NCBI RefSeq assembly: GCF_026672275.1
Contig: NZ_JANQCD010000010.1
Coordinates: forward strand, 1 to 64,000
Source: Marinifilum sp. D737
GTDB lineage: Bacteria; Bacteroidota; Bacteroidia; Bacteroidales; Marinifilaceae
Length of the DNA: 64,000 nucleotides
Direction of reading: 5' to 3'
Positions 18,983 through 28,596 of the stretch are shown here, piece by piece. Below the pieces are notes generated by a model. It made no database searches, had not been told where the DNA came from, and was given only the letters and a program-made list of their open reading frames with translations. Made by a program: the position numbers and the translations under genes. Within the stretch, counting starts at the first letter, position 1. Every line of letters starts with the position of its first letter.

Positions 18983-19834
18983 ATGAACAGAATTCATCTA
19001 TATCTTCTCACCATAGTTCTCACTTTTCTTACGCTTCAAGTAGTGGCTCAAGAATCTCTGGAGAAGGGAAAAGAGAAGAAATTGGTATACGAATGTGACT
19101 TCAATCAAAAATCATCACTGGAAGACTGGGTGATGGAAGGCCCGGGACTTGCCAAAATCAATAAAGGTCGTCTGGAGCTTTATTCCCGTTATCACAAAAA
19201 AGTGAATCGGAAGATGAAAAAAGGTGAGATTGTTTTTGAAGAAGGTACTGATAAATGGTATCAGAACTATGTAGATGGCCTGGCTTTAAAAGCAGAGCCA
19301 AATATGTATCCTTCTTACAAGTTGGGCGATACTTTCAGGGGTGGACACCTGGTTTACTGGAACAAAACCATTACCCCTGAAAACTACGTGATAGAGTTCG
19401 ATTTTCAGAGTCCTATTCCCTTCCCTTTGCACATGATCATGTTTTCAGCAACAGGTACAAAAGGGGAAAATGTATTCCATCCTTCCCTAAAGAAGCGCTG
19501 TGGTGTAGCCGCTCAGTATACAAAAGGTGACATTTACAATTACCGCATTTCCTTTTTGGCTCCCAAACGCGGCACGGCCAATATGCGCAAATGTCCCGGC
19601 AGAAGATTGGTAACAAAAGGATCAGATCTAACGCTTGAAAACCTTACCGGAAAACATCACCTGAAGGTTATTAAATGGAAAGACCAGATTGAATTTAGAA
19701 TAGATGGCCAATTGGTTTTTCAATATCACGATAAAGAATCGGATGCTGCCCTGGGAGCTGGTCAAACAGCCATTCGGTTAATGGTTCCTGCAAGAGGCTA
19801 CTACGACAACTACCAAATCTTTGAATTAAAATAA
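18983..19834 (+). CDS. DUF1961-like secreted protein
   Basis: 283 residues with a signal peptide (MNRIHLYLLTIVL..., cleavage near VVAQ). A concanavalin-like sandwich runs from about 35 to the end, with YECDFNQKSSLEDWVMEGPG, a GGHLVYWNKTITPENYVIEFDF strand pair (shown only in part of the fold), LHMIMFSATG, ISFLAPKRGTANMRKCPG and the closing ARGYYDNYQIFEL. It matches the DUF1961 (YesU-like) family found next to lyases and unsaturated uronyl hydrolases; the activity is unknown. It ends the plus-strand lyase operon and is followed by a strong terminator. Binding or isomerising an unsaturated product is possible but unproven. Confidence 0.75.
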   Translation: MNRIHLYLLTIVLTFLTLQVVAQESLEKGKEKKLVYECDFNQKSSLEDWVMEGPGLAKINKGRLELYSRYHKKVNRKMKKGEIVFEEGTDKWYQNYVDGLALKAEPNMYPSYKLGDTFRGGHLVYWNKTITPENYVIEFDFQSPIPFPLHMIMFSATGTKGENVFHPSLKKRCGVAAQYTKGDIYNYRISFLAPKRGTANMRKCPGRRLVTKGSDLTLENLTGKHHLKVIKWKDQIEFRIDGQLVFQYHDKESDAALGAGQTAIRLMVPARGYYDNYQIFELK

Positions 19835-19856
19835 AAATTTAGCACATAAGTACCTT

Positions 19857-19889
19857 CCCCTTTTCCCTTACGGTAAAGGGGATTTTTTT
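19857..19889 (+). terminator. Rho-independent terminator of the plus-strand lyase operon
   Basis: Stem CCCCTTT (19857-19863) and AAAGGGG (19875-19881), then a run of seven T (19883-19889). It lies 22 bp after the DUF1961-like gene. Confidence 0.9.
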
Positions 19890-20158
19890 GCACTCATACC
19901 TCGTATCACTTTAAAAAAAGTGCACTTATAAACTATGAAGTCTTCCTGATTTCAGGAAAACAAAAGAACTACTATTCCTACCACTTCTAATAAAAGAGTT
20001 ACAGTATCCTTGCTAATTAAGCCTAAAAAAGTTTTCATTCTATCCCAAATCCCATTTTTGGCACTTCCCAGCACTCTAAATCCACCTGAAACACATTCTA
20101 TTTCCATTTATTCGTGCCAAGTTAATTTTCAAAATATTAATTCTGGAAAAATTAAAAT
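19890..20158 (+). promoter_or_regulatory. Upstream region of the TonB-dependent receptor gene
   Basis: About 270 bp without a gene. TCCCAAAT-CCATTTTTGGCAC-AGCA (20043-20073) resembles the segment at 10024-10053 in the divergent lyase promoter region. GTGCCA cores occur at 20114-20119 and, on the opposite strand, at about 20059-20064. This is a possible shared operator between this gene and the lyase operons. Confidence 0.4.
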
Positions 20159-22495
20159 ATGCGTTCAAGCCTACTATTCCTATTTTTCGTTTGTCTGTTC
20201 TCTGCAAATATGCAAGCTCAGGACCTAAGCATTAAAGGACAAGTTTTCGATACAAAACTAAATCAATCCTTACCTTTTACCCAAGTTGCCATTTGTAATG
20301 TTGAGTCCGATGCTGGCATGAGTGGAACCCTGACCGATGACGAGGGAAGTTTTTCCATTACCGTACAACAGAACAGCACCTATAAAATCATTATCCAGTA
20401 CCTGGGATATGAGACCTACGAGAAGCTCTTGAATGTAACAACTGAAAGCATAGACCTGGGTGTTATTGCGCTCTCTCCATCGGCTCACAACCTGCAGGAA
20501 GTATTTGTAACAGCCGAAAAAAAGTCAATCGGTAAAGAAAATGGAAATTGGGTGTTGTACCCCGATAAATTGCCTGAAGGCGGAACCAACTCAGCCATAG
20601 AATTGCTAAGTTCCATTCCGTCAGTTTCGGTTGATATGGAAGAGGCTGTCAGTATTCGAGGGCGACAAGCCAGCATCTTAATCGATGGTGTCAGAATTGA
20701 CGATCAATCGGAATTAGATCAGATCTCTCCCTCCTCTATTGCTAAGATTGAGGTGATTCAGAACCCCACGGCAAAATACGATGCCGATGGAAGTGTAATT
20801 AATATTCAGCTCAAATCTCCCATACAATCTCGCTCTTCGAGTAAATTCAGAGCTTCAGTTGATCACTTTGGGAATCACCAGGAGAACTTCTCAACCAACA
20901 AAAAACACAATAACTGGGGCGGATTCTTTCAGGCCAACTCCAACATCAACGAATTCAATACTACCATCAACCAGTTGCGCCAAAATCTTTTACCAGGCAA
21001 CTCTCCTTATATCAGGCAAGCCAGAGACCAATCGCAAAAAAACAACAGTCAACAAGCCAGAACAGGAATCAACTACCGACCTTCGAAAAAACACCTGTTC
21101 AAAATAGATGGACTGTGGCAAAACAACCAGGTAGATCCAGAAATCAACATCTTTAAGGAGTTATTAAATGAAGAACAGATACTGACCAAATACACAGAAC
21201 AGGAGCAAACATTTGAAAAGGATAAATTTACACAGCAATATCGCACACAATACATTGGTAAATGGGACAAGCAGACTTTAAAAGTAAGTAGCAGCTATCG
21301 CAAACAAAAACAGTATGAAGACAGGCTGATGAACAGCTTGAATTTTGATCCTGAAGGGAAGCCCATCAATACCCTTCCGGCAGAGAAAAAAGATGACATT
21401 AATTTATCGGTTGAAAAGTTTCAAGGCAAGCTGGACTACACAAGAGAATTGAATGATAAAGTGAGCCTTGAAGGAGGAGTTGATTGGAGCATGGAAAAGC
21501 AAACACAAAACTCGATTCAGGAAAAGTACAATCATGGCGAGCAGGATTGGATCATGGTTCCATCTAAAACATTCAACTACCAATATGAAAACAGCAGTTC
21601 TGCCCTTTACGGGATTATTGATTTTAAAACCGACAATTGGTTCGTTACTGCCGGATCAAGACTTCGATATGTTGACAGGTCGACCAAGAATGCCCGTAAC
21701 GAAATTATAAATCAACAACACAACTCCTACCTGAGCCTTTTACCAAGCTTTCATGCAGGAAGAAATTGGGAACATAGTGACGTAAGTATCTCCTACAAGA
21801 AAAGCCAGAAATTGCCACGTTCAGGACAGTTGAATTCATATAAAAACGATGCCAATCCTCTGAATATCTATTTTGGCAATCCCGATTTAAAGCCAGAAAA
21901 AGAACATTCTGTTTCCGTGGATTATGCCATGCACAAAGAGAAGTTTCAAGTGGGAATTGCCATCTTTCATCGCTTTGTAGAAGATGTGATCATGCAAGAA
22001 TACTATACTATTGGAGATACTCTTTTTAGAACCTTCAATAATTTAGCAAAGCAATTTGTAACAGGTAACGAGTACACCTTTAATTACTTGCCTGCCAAAT
22101 GGTGCAGATTAAACGGCAGTGGCACCATCTTCCATCAAAAGTTCTCAGGAAAAGGCATTTCTCTGCCAAAAAAGCAATTGTGGAGCTACAGCTACAAGCT
22201 TACCGGACAATTTAAATTGCCCCGAAGAATAAACATGCATGTGAACTACACCTACAATTCCAAAACCTTACAAGCATACGGACTGAAAGGAGAACTTTAT
22301 AATCTGGATATGGCATTTAGTCGCGACTTCTTCAAAAAGAAACTAAAGATATCGGTAAAAGGAGTGAATTTACTTGATAGCAAAAAGCAATTGAACGAGG
22401 TCGAAAACATACAGTTTGTTTCACAAAGCTCAAGGTATATGGATTCCAGGAGACTTATTGTAGGCTTAGTTTACAAATGGCATCATTCCAATTGA
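20159..22495 (+). CDS. TonB-dependent receptor, outer-membrane beta-barrel family (not SusC)
   Basis: 778 residues. Signal peptide (1-20, ending MQAQ), carboxypeptidase-regulatory-like domain (about 24-105), plug (about 130-225; SAIELLSSIPSVSV, IRGRQASILIDGV, IEVIQNPTAKYDADGS) and a beta-barrel to the C-terminus (LVYKWHHSN). It lacks the long SusC barrel (about 1000 residues) and has no SusD partner, so it belongs to the shorter outer-membrane receptor family. It is flanked by its own promoter region and converges on the sensor/AraC gene. Cargo is unknown: an oligosaccharide, a cofactor or a metal are all possible. The next gene toward the right end (22608) is its only obvious candidate regulator. 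Confidence 0.85.
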   Translation: MRSSLLFLFFVCLFSANMQAQDLSIKGQVFDTKLNQSLPFTQVAICNVESDAGMSGTLTDDEGSFSITVQQNSTYKIIIQYLGYETYEKLLNVTTESIDLGVIALSPSAHNLQEVFVTAEKKSIGKENGNWVLYPDKLPEGGTNSAIELLSSIPSVSVDMEEAVSIRGRQASILIDGVRIDDQSELDQISPSSIAKIEVIQNPTAKYDADGSVINIQLKSPIQSRSSSKFRASVDHFGNHQENFSTNKKHNNWGGFFQANSNINEFNTTINQLRQNLLPGNSPYIRQARDQSQKNNSQQARTGINYRPSKKHLFKIDGLWQNNQVDPEINIFKELLNEEQILTKYTEQEQTFEKDKFTQQYRTQYIGKWDKQTLKVSSSYRKQKQYEDRLMNSLNFDPEGKPINTLPAEKKDDINLSVEKFQGKLDYTRELNDKVSLEGGVDWSMEKQTQNSIQEKYNHGEQDWIMVPSKTFNYQYENSSSALYGIIDFKTDNWFVTAGSRLRYVDRSTKNARNEIINQQHNSYLSLLPSFHAGRNWEHSDVSISYKKSQKLPRSGQLNSYKNDANPLNIYFGNPDLKPEKEHSVSVDYAMHKEKFQVGIAIFHRFVEDVIMQEYYTIGDTLFRTFNNLAKQFVTGNEYTFNYLPAKWCRLNGSGTIFHQKFSGKGISLPKKQLWSYSYKLTGQFKLPRRINMHVNYTYNSKTLQAYGLKGELYNLDMAFSRDFFKKKLKISVKGVNLLDSKKQLNEVENIQFVSQSSRYMDSRRLIVGLVYKWHHSN

Positions 22496-22607
22496 TTGCA
22501 ACAACTAAACTTAAACAGCAAGCAAAAGCAGCCTTGAGGTAGGATGAGAGTTCCTTCCAGACTCCTTATCCAAGTTTTATGGGGATATCAAAAATATGCT
22601 AGAAAAA

Positions 22608-25466
22608 CTACTTCTCCTGCTTTTCCAGATATTCACTAGGAGTTAAATCGGTAAACTTCTTAAAAATTCTGTAGAAAGAGGTTTTCGAGTTAAAACCACA
22701 ATCTTCGGCAATTGCCAGCAGAGTATAATCTTTATTCTGGGGATCCTGTAAACGGCTCTTTACTTCATCTACCCTATAAGTATTAATAAAATCGTTAAAA
22801 CTGATTTGTAAGCCATCACGCAAGGTGTTTGAAAGCTGTACTTCACTCCAGGAAAGCTGAATGGCCAATTGTGACTTGGTCAATCGTTTATCGAGATAAG
22901 GCTTTTCTTCCTCCATAAATTGATTAAGAGTTTTAATACTTTCCTCCCACTCCTTCTTTTTAGTTGCTGGAGCTGCCTTTTTGGTCACCACCTTAGCCTT
23001 TACGTTTTTTCTTCCTCCTTTCTTTCTGTGATTTGCATACACTAAAGCTCCTGCCGATAAAATGGATGCAAGTACTAAGAGATAAAGCAACCATGAATAT
23101 TGTTTCCAGTTCCTGTTCACAACAATCATCAGGACTGCAGGAGATGAGCTCCATTTCATATGATTATTGGACACCAATACTTCAAGCTGATGTTCACCAA
23201 TAGCCAGTTCAGGAATTACAATCTTATGTTCTCCCAAAGGCAATAGAGTCCAGGTGGTATCTAATGAAGAAATACGATAGCGAATTCTGTTTTTTTCAGG
23301 TTCCCAATAAGACATGGAAGCTACCGCAACACTTAATTTCTGATCGGTATGATACAATTCAACTTTCTGCTGAAACACATCTCCTGATTCTCCTGAGTTT
23401 GAATAAGAGACAAATTGAGCCTCCGGAATGAAGGAATTCATTTTAAAGTGGGAAGGATAGAAAGAGTTCAGTCCATTATTTCCTCCGAAATACATTTGTC
23501 CGCTGGTATCAATGCAAGCCACCTTGTATTCAAAAATATTCCCTTGTAAGCCATCTTCCTGATAAAAATTGGCAAACTGCTTTTTCTCCACATCAAAGCT
23601 GCTTAATCCTTTATTGGTGCCAAGCCACAAACGGTTCTTTTCATCCTCCAGTATACTCAACACCACGTTTCCGGGTAGTCCGTCCTTCTCATCAAAGCTG
23701 ATAAAGGTGTCTTCTTTTTCGTTGTAGAGGTTGAGTCCATTACTGGTAGCAATCCACAAGCTTCCTTTGCTGTCTTCAAAAATATCGTACACCCTGTTAC
23801 TCGACAAACTGCCTTTTTTATTTGAAGCTCTGTAGCTCTGAAACCTGGTCTCTCCTCTTTTTAAACGACAGAGACCTCCCATGTGGCATGACACCCAGAT
23901 GTCACCATTGGTCACCTGCGAGATCACTTTTACATTTTGATTTGTCAGATCATTTTTTTCCTTGTTCAAAAGCTCTATACTTCCCTTTTGGGGATTCCAT
24001 TTCCAGATTCCCTTATCAAGTTCGGAAAACCAGTAATTCCCTTCATCATCCTCCAGGATCTCAAATACACTCTTTTGGAAAAACAGTTTCCCCTTTGCCG
24101 TAAAGTTTTCAAATATCTTGCTCCTCGTATTGTATTTTAACACTCCTGCATCGGTACCAAAGAACACCTGCCCTTTGCTATCTACATAAGCCGTTCTAAC
24201 CGTCTTGTGTTTTTTCTTCCTCTTGGTAGCTTGGCTCACTTTAGCTGGCCTAAATTCTTTTTTAACCGGATCAAAATGGCTTATGCCATCCCTCATCATG
24301 CCAACCCAAACATTGCCCAGTGTGTCAGAAACTACTGCGCGTAAAGTATTGTCGGGTAAAGAATATTTATTTTGCGGAATATTCTGATACAATTCGAAAG
24401 GCAGGTTGTTAGGCGAAAAATAGTTGATTCCCTGCATAGTTCCCACCCAAAAACTTCCAGACCTCTCACTCATAACTGCCAGAATGTTATTGCTAGAGAT
24501 ACTCTCTTTCAATAGGGGATGATGCTGGTAATTGTAGAATCTTTCTTCCTCTCGATCAAAGAAATTCAATCCCTTTTTGGTTCCGATCCAAAGATTTCCT
24601 TTTTCATCATCATTAATGGCAGTGATGTAGTTGTCAGACAAACTATACTTATTTCCTTCCGAATGACGATAAGTAACAAAACTCTCATCTTTATCCTGAA
24701 ACAGATTCAAACCTCCCGCTGTAGCAATCCAAATTTTGCCTTCTCTATCCTTAAACAAATCTTCTACATAGTTAGAAATCAGCTCCCCGTCTTTTCTTTT
24801 TCTGGATCGACGAAAGTGCTGTTTCTTTTTCTTCTTTATATCTAAAACCGTAATTCCATTTCCTGCCGTACCAATCCATAGGTGCCCATTCTTATCGAAA
24901 CACAACTCATTAATTAAGCGCTCTCCTTTCGAGTAACTTACAGTTTCACTATTAAAGGGAAAGTGTTCATATTGTTCAAACTGATCCTGTTCTCTATTGA
25001 ATTTAAACAATCCATTACGTGTACCAGCCCATATTTCATTGCTTCCTGAAATAGCCAAATCATTCACATAAAGGCTTTGTGCTTTATTAACTTCAAAGGG
25101 CATCAGATAGTATTTCATCTTCCCCGTTTCCCGATTCAGAAAAACCACCCCAATTTGGGTAGCCATCCAAATATTCTGATCCTTGTCCTCTATGAGCGCA
25201 TTGATTCTTTGATCGGCAATCCTGGTAAAAGGAACCTGAGGTAAGGGGTAATTGACAATTTGATAACCATCGTAACGATTCAAGCCTTCTTTGGTTCCCA
25301 GCCATATCAATCCTTTTGAATCTTGCAGCATGGAGTACACAACGTTCGAATGCAAACCATCAGAAGTGGTAAACTTTTGAAAACGAATCTCCTTACCCTT
25401 TGCATCTGTATGCATAAACAGCAAACAAGCAAAAACCAAAGCCAATATGTACTTTATCAATGTCAT
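22608..25466 (-). CDS. Membrane-spanning sensor fused to an AraC DNA-binding domain, no kinase
   Basis: 952 residues. Signal/anchor (1-22), a double propeller of Reg_prop repeats (about 25-680; recurring LWIGT and NLWIGTKKGLNFF-type blades), a Y_Y_Y domain (about 690-765), one transmembrane helix (about 775-795, WLLYLLVLASILSAGALVY), a basic linker rich in Lys, and a C-terminal AraC-type helix-turn-helix (about 835-950; LAIAEDCGFNSKTSFYRIFKKF). Histidine kinase, ATPase and receiver domains are absent although the periplasmic half is like a hybrid two-component system. It would sense a periplasmic oligosaccharide and act directly on DNA from the membrane. It converges with the TonB receptor gene and lies beside the second sus/GH88 unit; target genes are unknown. 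Confidence 0.88.
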   Translation of the reverse strand: MTLIKYILALVFACLLFMHTDAKGKEIRFQKFTTSDGLHSNVVYSMLQDSKGLIWLGTKEGLNRYDGYQIVNYPLPQVPFTRIADQRINALIEDKDQNIWMATQIGVVFLNRETGKMKYYLMPFEVNKAQSLYVNDLAISGSNEIWAGTRNGLFKFNREQDQFEQYEHFPFNSETVSYSKGERLINELCFDKNGHLWIGTAGNGITVLDIKKKKKQHFRRSRKRKDGELISNYVEDLFKDREGKIWIATAGGLNLFQDKDESFVTYRHSEGNKYSLSDNYITAINDDEKGNLWIGTKKGLNFFDREEERFYNYQHHPLLKESISSNNILAVMSERSGSFWVGTMQGINYFSPNNLPFELYQNIPQNKYSLPDNTLRAVVSDTLGNVWVGMMRDGISHFDPVKKEFRPAKVSQATKRKKKHKTVRTAYVDSKGQVFFGTDAGVLKYNTRSKIFENFTAKGKLFFQKSVFEILEDDEGNYWFSELDKGIWKWNPQKGSIELLNKEKNDLTNQNVKVISQVTNGDIWVSCHMGGLCRLKRGETRFQSYRASNKKGSLSSNRVYDIFEDSKGSLWIATSNGLNLYNEKEDTFISFDEKDGLPGNVVLSILEDEKNRLWLGTNKGLSSFDVEKKQFANFYQEDGLQGNIFEYKVACIDTSGQMYFGGNNGLNSFYPSHFKMNSFIPEAQFVSYSNSGESGDVFQQKVELYHTDQKLSVAVASMSYWEPEKNRIRYRISSLDTTWTLLPLGEHKIVIPELAIGEHQLEVLVSNNHMKWSSSPAVLMIVVNRNWKQYSWLLYLLVLASILSAGALVYANHRKKGGRKNVKAKVVTKKAAPATKKKEWEESIKTLNQFMEEEKPYLDKRLTKSQLAIQLSWSEVQLSNTLRDGLQISFNDFINTYRVDEVKSRLQDPQNKDYTLLAIAEDCGFNSKTSFYRIFKKFTDLTPSEYLEKQEK

Positions 25467-25552
25467 TCCTCTATTTAAACGATTACTATTTTAAGAACAG
25501 CCTAAAAATAATATTTCAATCTCTGACAAAGAATCAAAACCATTATTATTAT

Positions 25553-25592
25553 AAAAAAAAAGCTCTCTTAAAGTAAAATACCTAAGAGAGCT
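25553..25592 (-). terminator. Rho-independent terminator after the second GH88 gene
   Basis: Perfect 10-bp stem AGCTCTCTTA (25561-25570) and TAAGAGAGCT (25583-25592). In the minus direction it is followed by a run of eight or more T. It ends the sus/GH88 transcript. Confidence 0.92.
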
Positions 25593-25669
25593 TCGTACCA
25601 AATGAATGTATTCAACCTGAAGGTTTCACACATTTATTTCATAATAATTTCATATTTGTACCATCGGAC

Positions 25670-26929
25670 CTACATCTCAATGGTCAATGCTTTTCTTCTT
25701 CTTAATGCTTCCAGGTAATAGTAGTCAGCATAAACCAGGGCCACATCAATTTCATGGCGCTGTGGTTTTGCTCCTGTACTATGCAATAGGAAAGCATCGT
25801 TCACACCTTTTGCAGAATAGCTTGGTGATGCCAAAGAGTTCAAAATGGCATCAGCAGCCTTGCAATAGCGTTCTTTCAATTCCGGTTTGGTAAGCAATGA
25901 GCTAAGTTCCACCATACCAGAAGCTGCAATAGCAGCAGCCGATGCATCACGTGGTTCACCTTTCTTACCTGTCAAATCAAAATCCCAGTAAGGAATATGA
26001 TCTTCTGGTAAACCAGCAATAAATCGTTCTGACACCTTCATGGCAAAGTCTAAAAACTTAGGATCTTTGGTTTCACGATAAACCATGGTGTAACCATAAA
26101 CAGCCCAAGCCTGTCCTCTGGCCCAAACACTTTCGTCAGCATAGCCTTGAGAAGTGTTTTTATTTCGAACAGCTCCCGTATTTTCATCGTACTCTACCAC
26201 ATGATAACAACTGTAATCATTTCTAAAATGGTGCTTCATGGTAGTCTCAGCATGCTTTACCGCAATATCTCTGTAAACAGGATTCCCAGTCTCTTTCGAT
26301 GCCCAAAACAAAAGCTCCAGATTCAGCATATTATCGATAATGGTAATATGTTGTTTCCACTGAGGATGCAGCTCATTCGACCATGACTTGATGGTTCCTA
26401 CCTTAGGATTGTATCTGGTGATTAATGAGTTTGCAGATTCTATCAATACATCACGGTATTCTTTCTTTCCTGTCAATCGATAAGCCTGTCCGTAAGAGCA
26501 ATACATCATAAAGCCTACATCGTGATGTTCCTTGTTGTATTTATACGGTTCCAAAGGCAAAGTTCTTTTCAAAGCCTCCTCTTTCCAATACTCATTTTTG
26601 CTTACATCATACATCTGCCAAAGAATGCCAGGATAAAAGCCAACCGTCCAAACAAGGACTCCATTTTCAGGCATTTTCCAATGCTCTTCTCCACTCTCAA
26701 TTAAGCGAGGATGTGTTTCAAAGTCAGTATGCAAAGCCACCGATTTCTTCAATTGTCCTTCGCAAAATTTCATCTCCTGCTCTATGTTCACATTAAGCTC
26801 TTCCTGGAAAATTGGCAACATTTCCTGTTTACTGGTATCTTTTCCTTTTGAAGAAGCAGATTGCATGCAAGAGGAATTTACCCCCACCAGTAATCCTAAT
26901 GCGATAAAAAGTATAATCTTTTGCAACAT
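25670..26929 (-). CDS. GH88 unsaturated glucuronyl hydrolase (lipoprotein, copy 2)
   Basis: 419 residues, same reaction as the copy at 12.9 kb. The lipoprotein signal ends NSSC near residue 20; the residues after Cys (MQSASSKGKD) give no strong acidic surface-export stretch. The (alpha/alpha)6 barrel carries Asp137 (EHHDVGFMMY) and Asp199 (TIIDNMLNLELL). It also has the DASAAA/IAASG helix and the closing YADYYYLEAL shared with copy 1. It is the last gene after SusC and SusD, separated from susD by a short hairpin, so it may be expressed less than susCD. Having two divergent GH88s suggests different preferences, such as sulfated versus unsulfated disaccharides or linkage type. Confidence 0.95.
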   Translation of the reverse strand: MLQKIILFIALGLLVGVNSSCMQSASSKGKDTSKQEMLPIFQEELNVNIEQEMKFCEGQLKKSVALHTDFETHPRLIESGEEHWKMPENGVLVWTVGFYPGILWQMYDVSKNEYWKEEALKRTLPLEPYKYNKEHHDVGFMMYCSYGQAYRLTGKKEYRDVLIESANSLITRYNPKVGTIKSWSNELHPQWKQHITIIDNMLNLELLFWASKETGNPVYRDIAVKHAETTMKHHFRNDYSCYHVVEYDENTGAVRNKNTSQGYADESVWARGQAWAVYGYTMVYRETKDPKFLDFAMKVSERFIAGLPEDHIPYWDFDLTGKKGEPRDASAAAIAASGMVELSSLLTKPELKERYCKAADAILNSLASPSYSAKGVNDAFLLHSTGAKPQRHEIDVALVYADYYYLEALRRRKALTIEM

Positions 26930-26956
26930 TATTTTCTTTTAAACAGCTTGGTAAAA

Positions 26957-26979
26957 GAACAGGGAGCTTCTCCCTGTTC
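26957..26979 (-). terminator. Hairpin between susD and GH88
   Basis: Perfect 10-bp stem GAACAGGGAG and CTCCCTGTTC with a 3-base loop, followed by TTTTACC in the minus direction. It lies in the 59-bp gap after the susD stop and could reduce read-through into GH88. Confidence 0.8.
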
Positions 26980-26988
26980 AATTGATCT

Positions 26989-28578
26989 TTATTTCCACAA
27001 TGGATTTTGTTCCATCAACTTGTTCTCGTTCATTTCCTTCAAAGGAATTGGCATTAAATAGTGCTTCTCAGCAACATTAATAGATGAACGGTACAACCAC
27101 TCTCTCGAAGAAGCAACATTAGCAGCTTCCATTTCTGTTTTCAGTTCTGTCAATTTTTCAACCAACACGCCCCAACGAATCAAGTCATGCTTACGAATTC
27201 CTTCAAAACAAAATTCTCTCAATCTTTCAGTCATCAATTCTTCATGAAAATCAGCAGCTGTAGATACCAAATCAGCATCAACATTAGCTAATCCTGCACG
27301 ATTACGAACCTGATTCATAAACGGAACAGCTTCAGCAGTTTTATCCAACTCATTCAAAGCTTCAGCTTTCATCAATAGAATATCAGAGTAACGAAGAATT
27401 GGGAAATTAATTCCAGTGTAGTTCTTATCCAAATCACCAGGTTCCAAACCATACCAGCTGTATGATCCATCAGCGTTATCGACTTTTTGAATACGACGGA
27501 ACTTACCTGGGAACCACTCGTATCTGTTTTTCTGAATCTTTACAACTCCGCTTTTATCAACTTTAAAGTTGGCAACATTCCAATCGTAACGCTCATCATT
27601 ATCCTGATCGTAAGCATTAATCAAGGATAATCCTGCATAGGTAAATGCATAAGCATATGGAGAATCTTTTTGTTGACACATGATTCCGTTTAGGTTACCA
27701 TGTTTACCATCTTCACGAATACCTGCACTTCTTTGGTTCTCAAACTGAACTTCGAAAATAACCTCGGTATCATCATTAACACCTTTAATTTCGTTCATGA
27801 AGATGTCTTCATAGTTCTCAATTAAATTGTGCTCACCACTGTTAATAATTAGGTCGCAATACTCATTTGCCTTGGCATAAGATTCTGCTGGCATGTGTTT
27901 TAATGGCACACCAGCTTTTGTCATATACACTCTTGCCAACAATCCCCAGGCAGCAGTTCTGCTAACTCTTCCGTATTCAATCTCCTCAGAAGGTAGTGGC
28001 AAGTTTGGCGCAACAGCTTCCAGTTCAGTAATAATAAACTCGTAAATATCTTCAGCCGAAGTACGTGCAATATCATTGGCAGTTGCATCGCCAACAGATG
28101 CCGTTCTCAATGGAACTCCACCCCACCAACGAACCAAGTCGAAATAGAAGAAAGCTCTTAGGAAACGAGTTTCAGCTTCATATCTCAATTTTCTACTTTC
28201 CTCTGTAAACTCTGCATCTGGCAAGTTCTCCAACAACAAGTTGGCACTGTTGATTCCTCTGTACAAGGTTCTCCATGTATTTTCTAAATCAACGGTAGAA
28301 GCATTGTGGATATACAAACCTACAGTCCATGAGTTATAAGAACGTGAGAAAACAGCCTCGTCTGTTCCTACCATAAATTGAATAGGCAACTGTTCTCCAT
28401 AAGTGTAACGGTTTCCAACATCACTGTAAACAGCATTTAATGCTAATCTACAATCCGCCTCATTGCGATAAAAATTATCAGGACTTATTGTTGAAAGTGG
28501 TGTCTGATCTAACTCCGATTCACAAGAAGTAAAAAGGACAGACAGAACTGCGAATATGATTAAAAATGATCTTTGCAT
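26989..28578 (-). CDS. susD: SusD-like outer-membrane lipoprotein (unit 2)
   Basis: 529 residues. The lipoprotein signal ends LFTSC; CESELDQTPLSTISPDNFY follows, the usual SusD start. TPR-like helices run through the first half (TWRTLYRGINSANLLLENL, AETRFLRAFFYFDLVRWWGG) and the RagB/SusD C-terminal part contains FPILRYSDILLMKAEALNEL and LREFCFEGIRKHDLIRWG. It binds oligosaccharide at the cell surface and closes over its SusC partner, encoded immediately upstream (71 bp, with a hairpin in between). The ligand is inferred to be a glycosaminoglycan fragment from the locus; binding residues cannot be read by eye. Confidence 0.97.
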   Translation of the reverse strand: MQRSFLIIFAVLSVLFTSCESELDQTPLSTISPDNFYRNEADCRLALNAVYSDVGNRYTYGEQLPIQFMVGTDEAVFSRSYNSWTVGLYIHNASTVDLENTWRTLYRGINSANLLLENLPDAEFTEESRKLRYEAETRFLRAFFYFDLVRWWGGVPLRTASVGDATANDIARTSAEDIYEFIITELEAVAPNLPLPSEEIEYGRVSRTAAWGLLARVYMTKAGVPLKHMPAESYAKANEYCDLIINSGEHNLIENYEDIFMNEIKGVNDDTEVIFEVQFENQRSAGIREDGKHGNLNGIMCQQKDSPYAYAFTYAGLSLINAYDQDNDERYDWNVANFKVDKSGVVKIQKNRYEWFPGKFRRIQKVDNADGSYSWYGLEPGDLDKNYTGINFPILRYSDILLMKAEALNELDKTAEAVPFMNQVRNRAGLANVDADLVSTAADFHEELMTERLREFCFEGIRKHDLIRWGVLVEKLTELKTEMEAANVASSREWLYRSSINVAEKHYLMPIPLKEMNENKLMEQNPLWK

Positions 28579-28596
28579 TTGTTAATTTTTTTAAAA

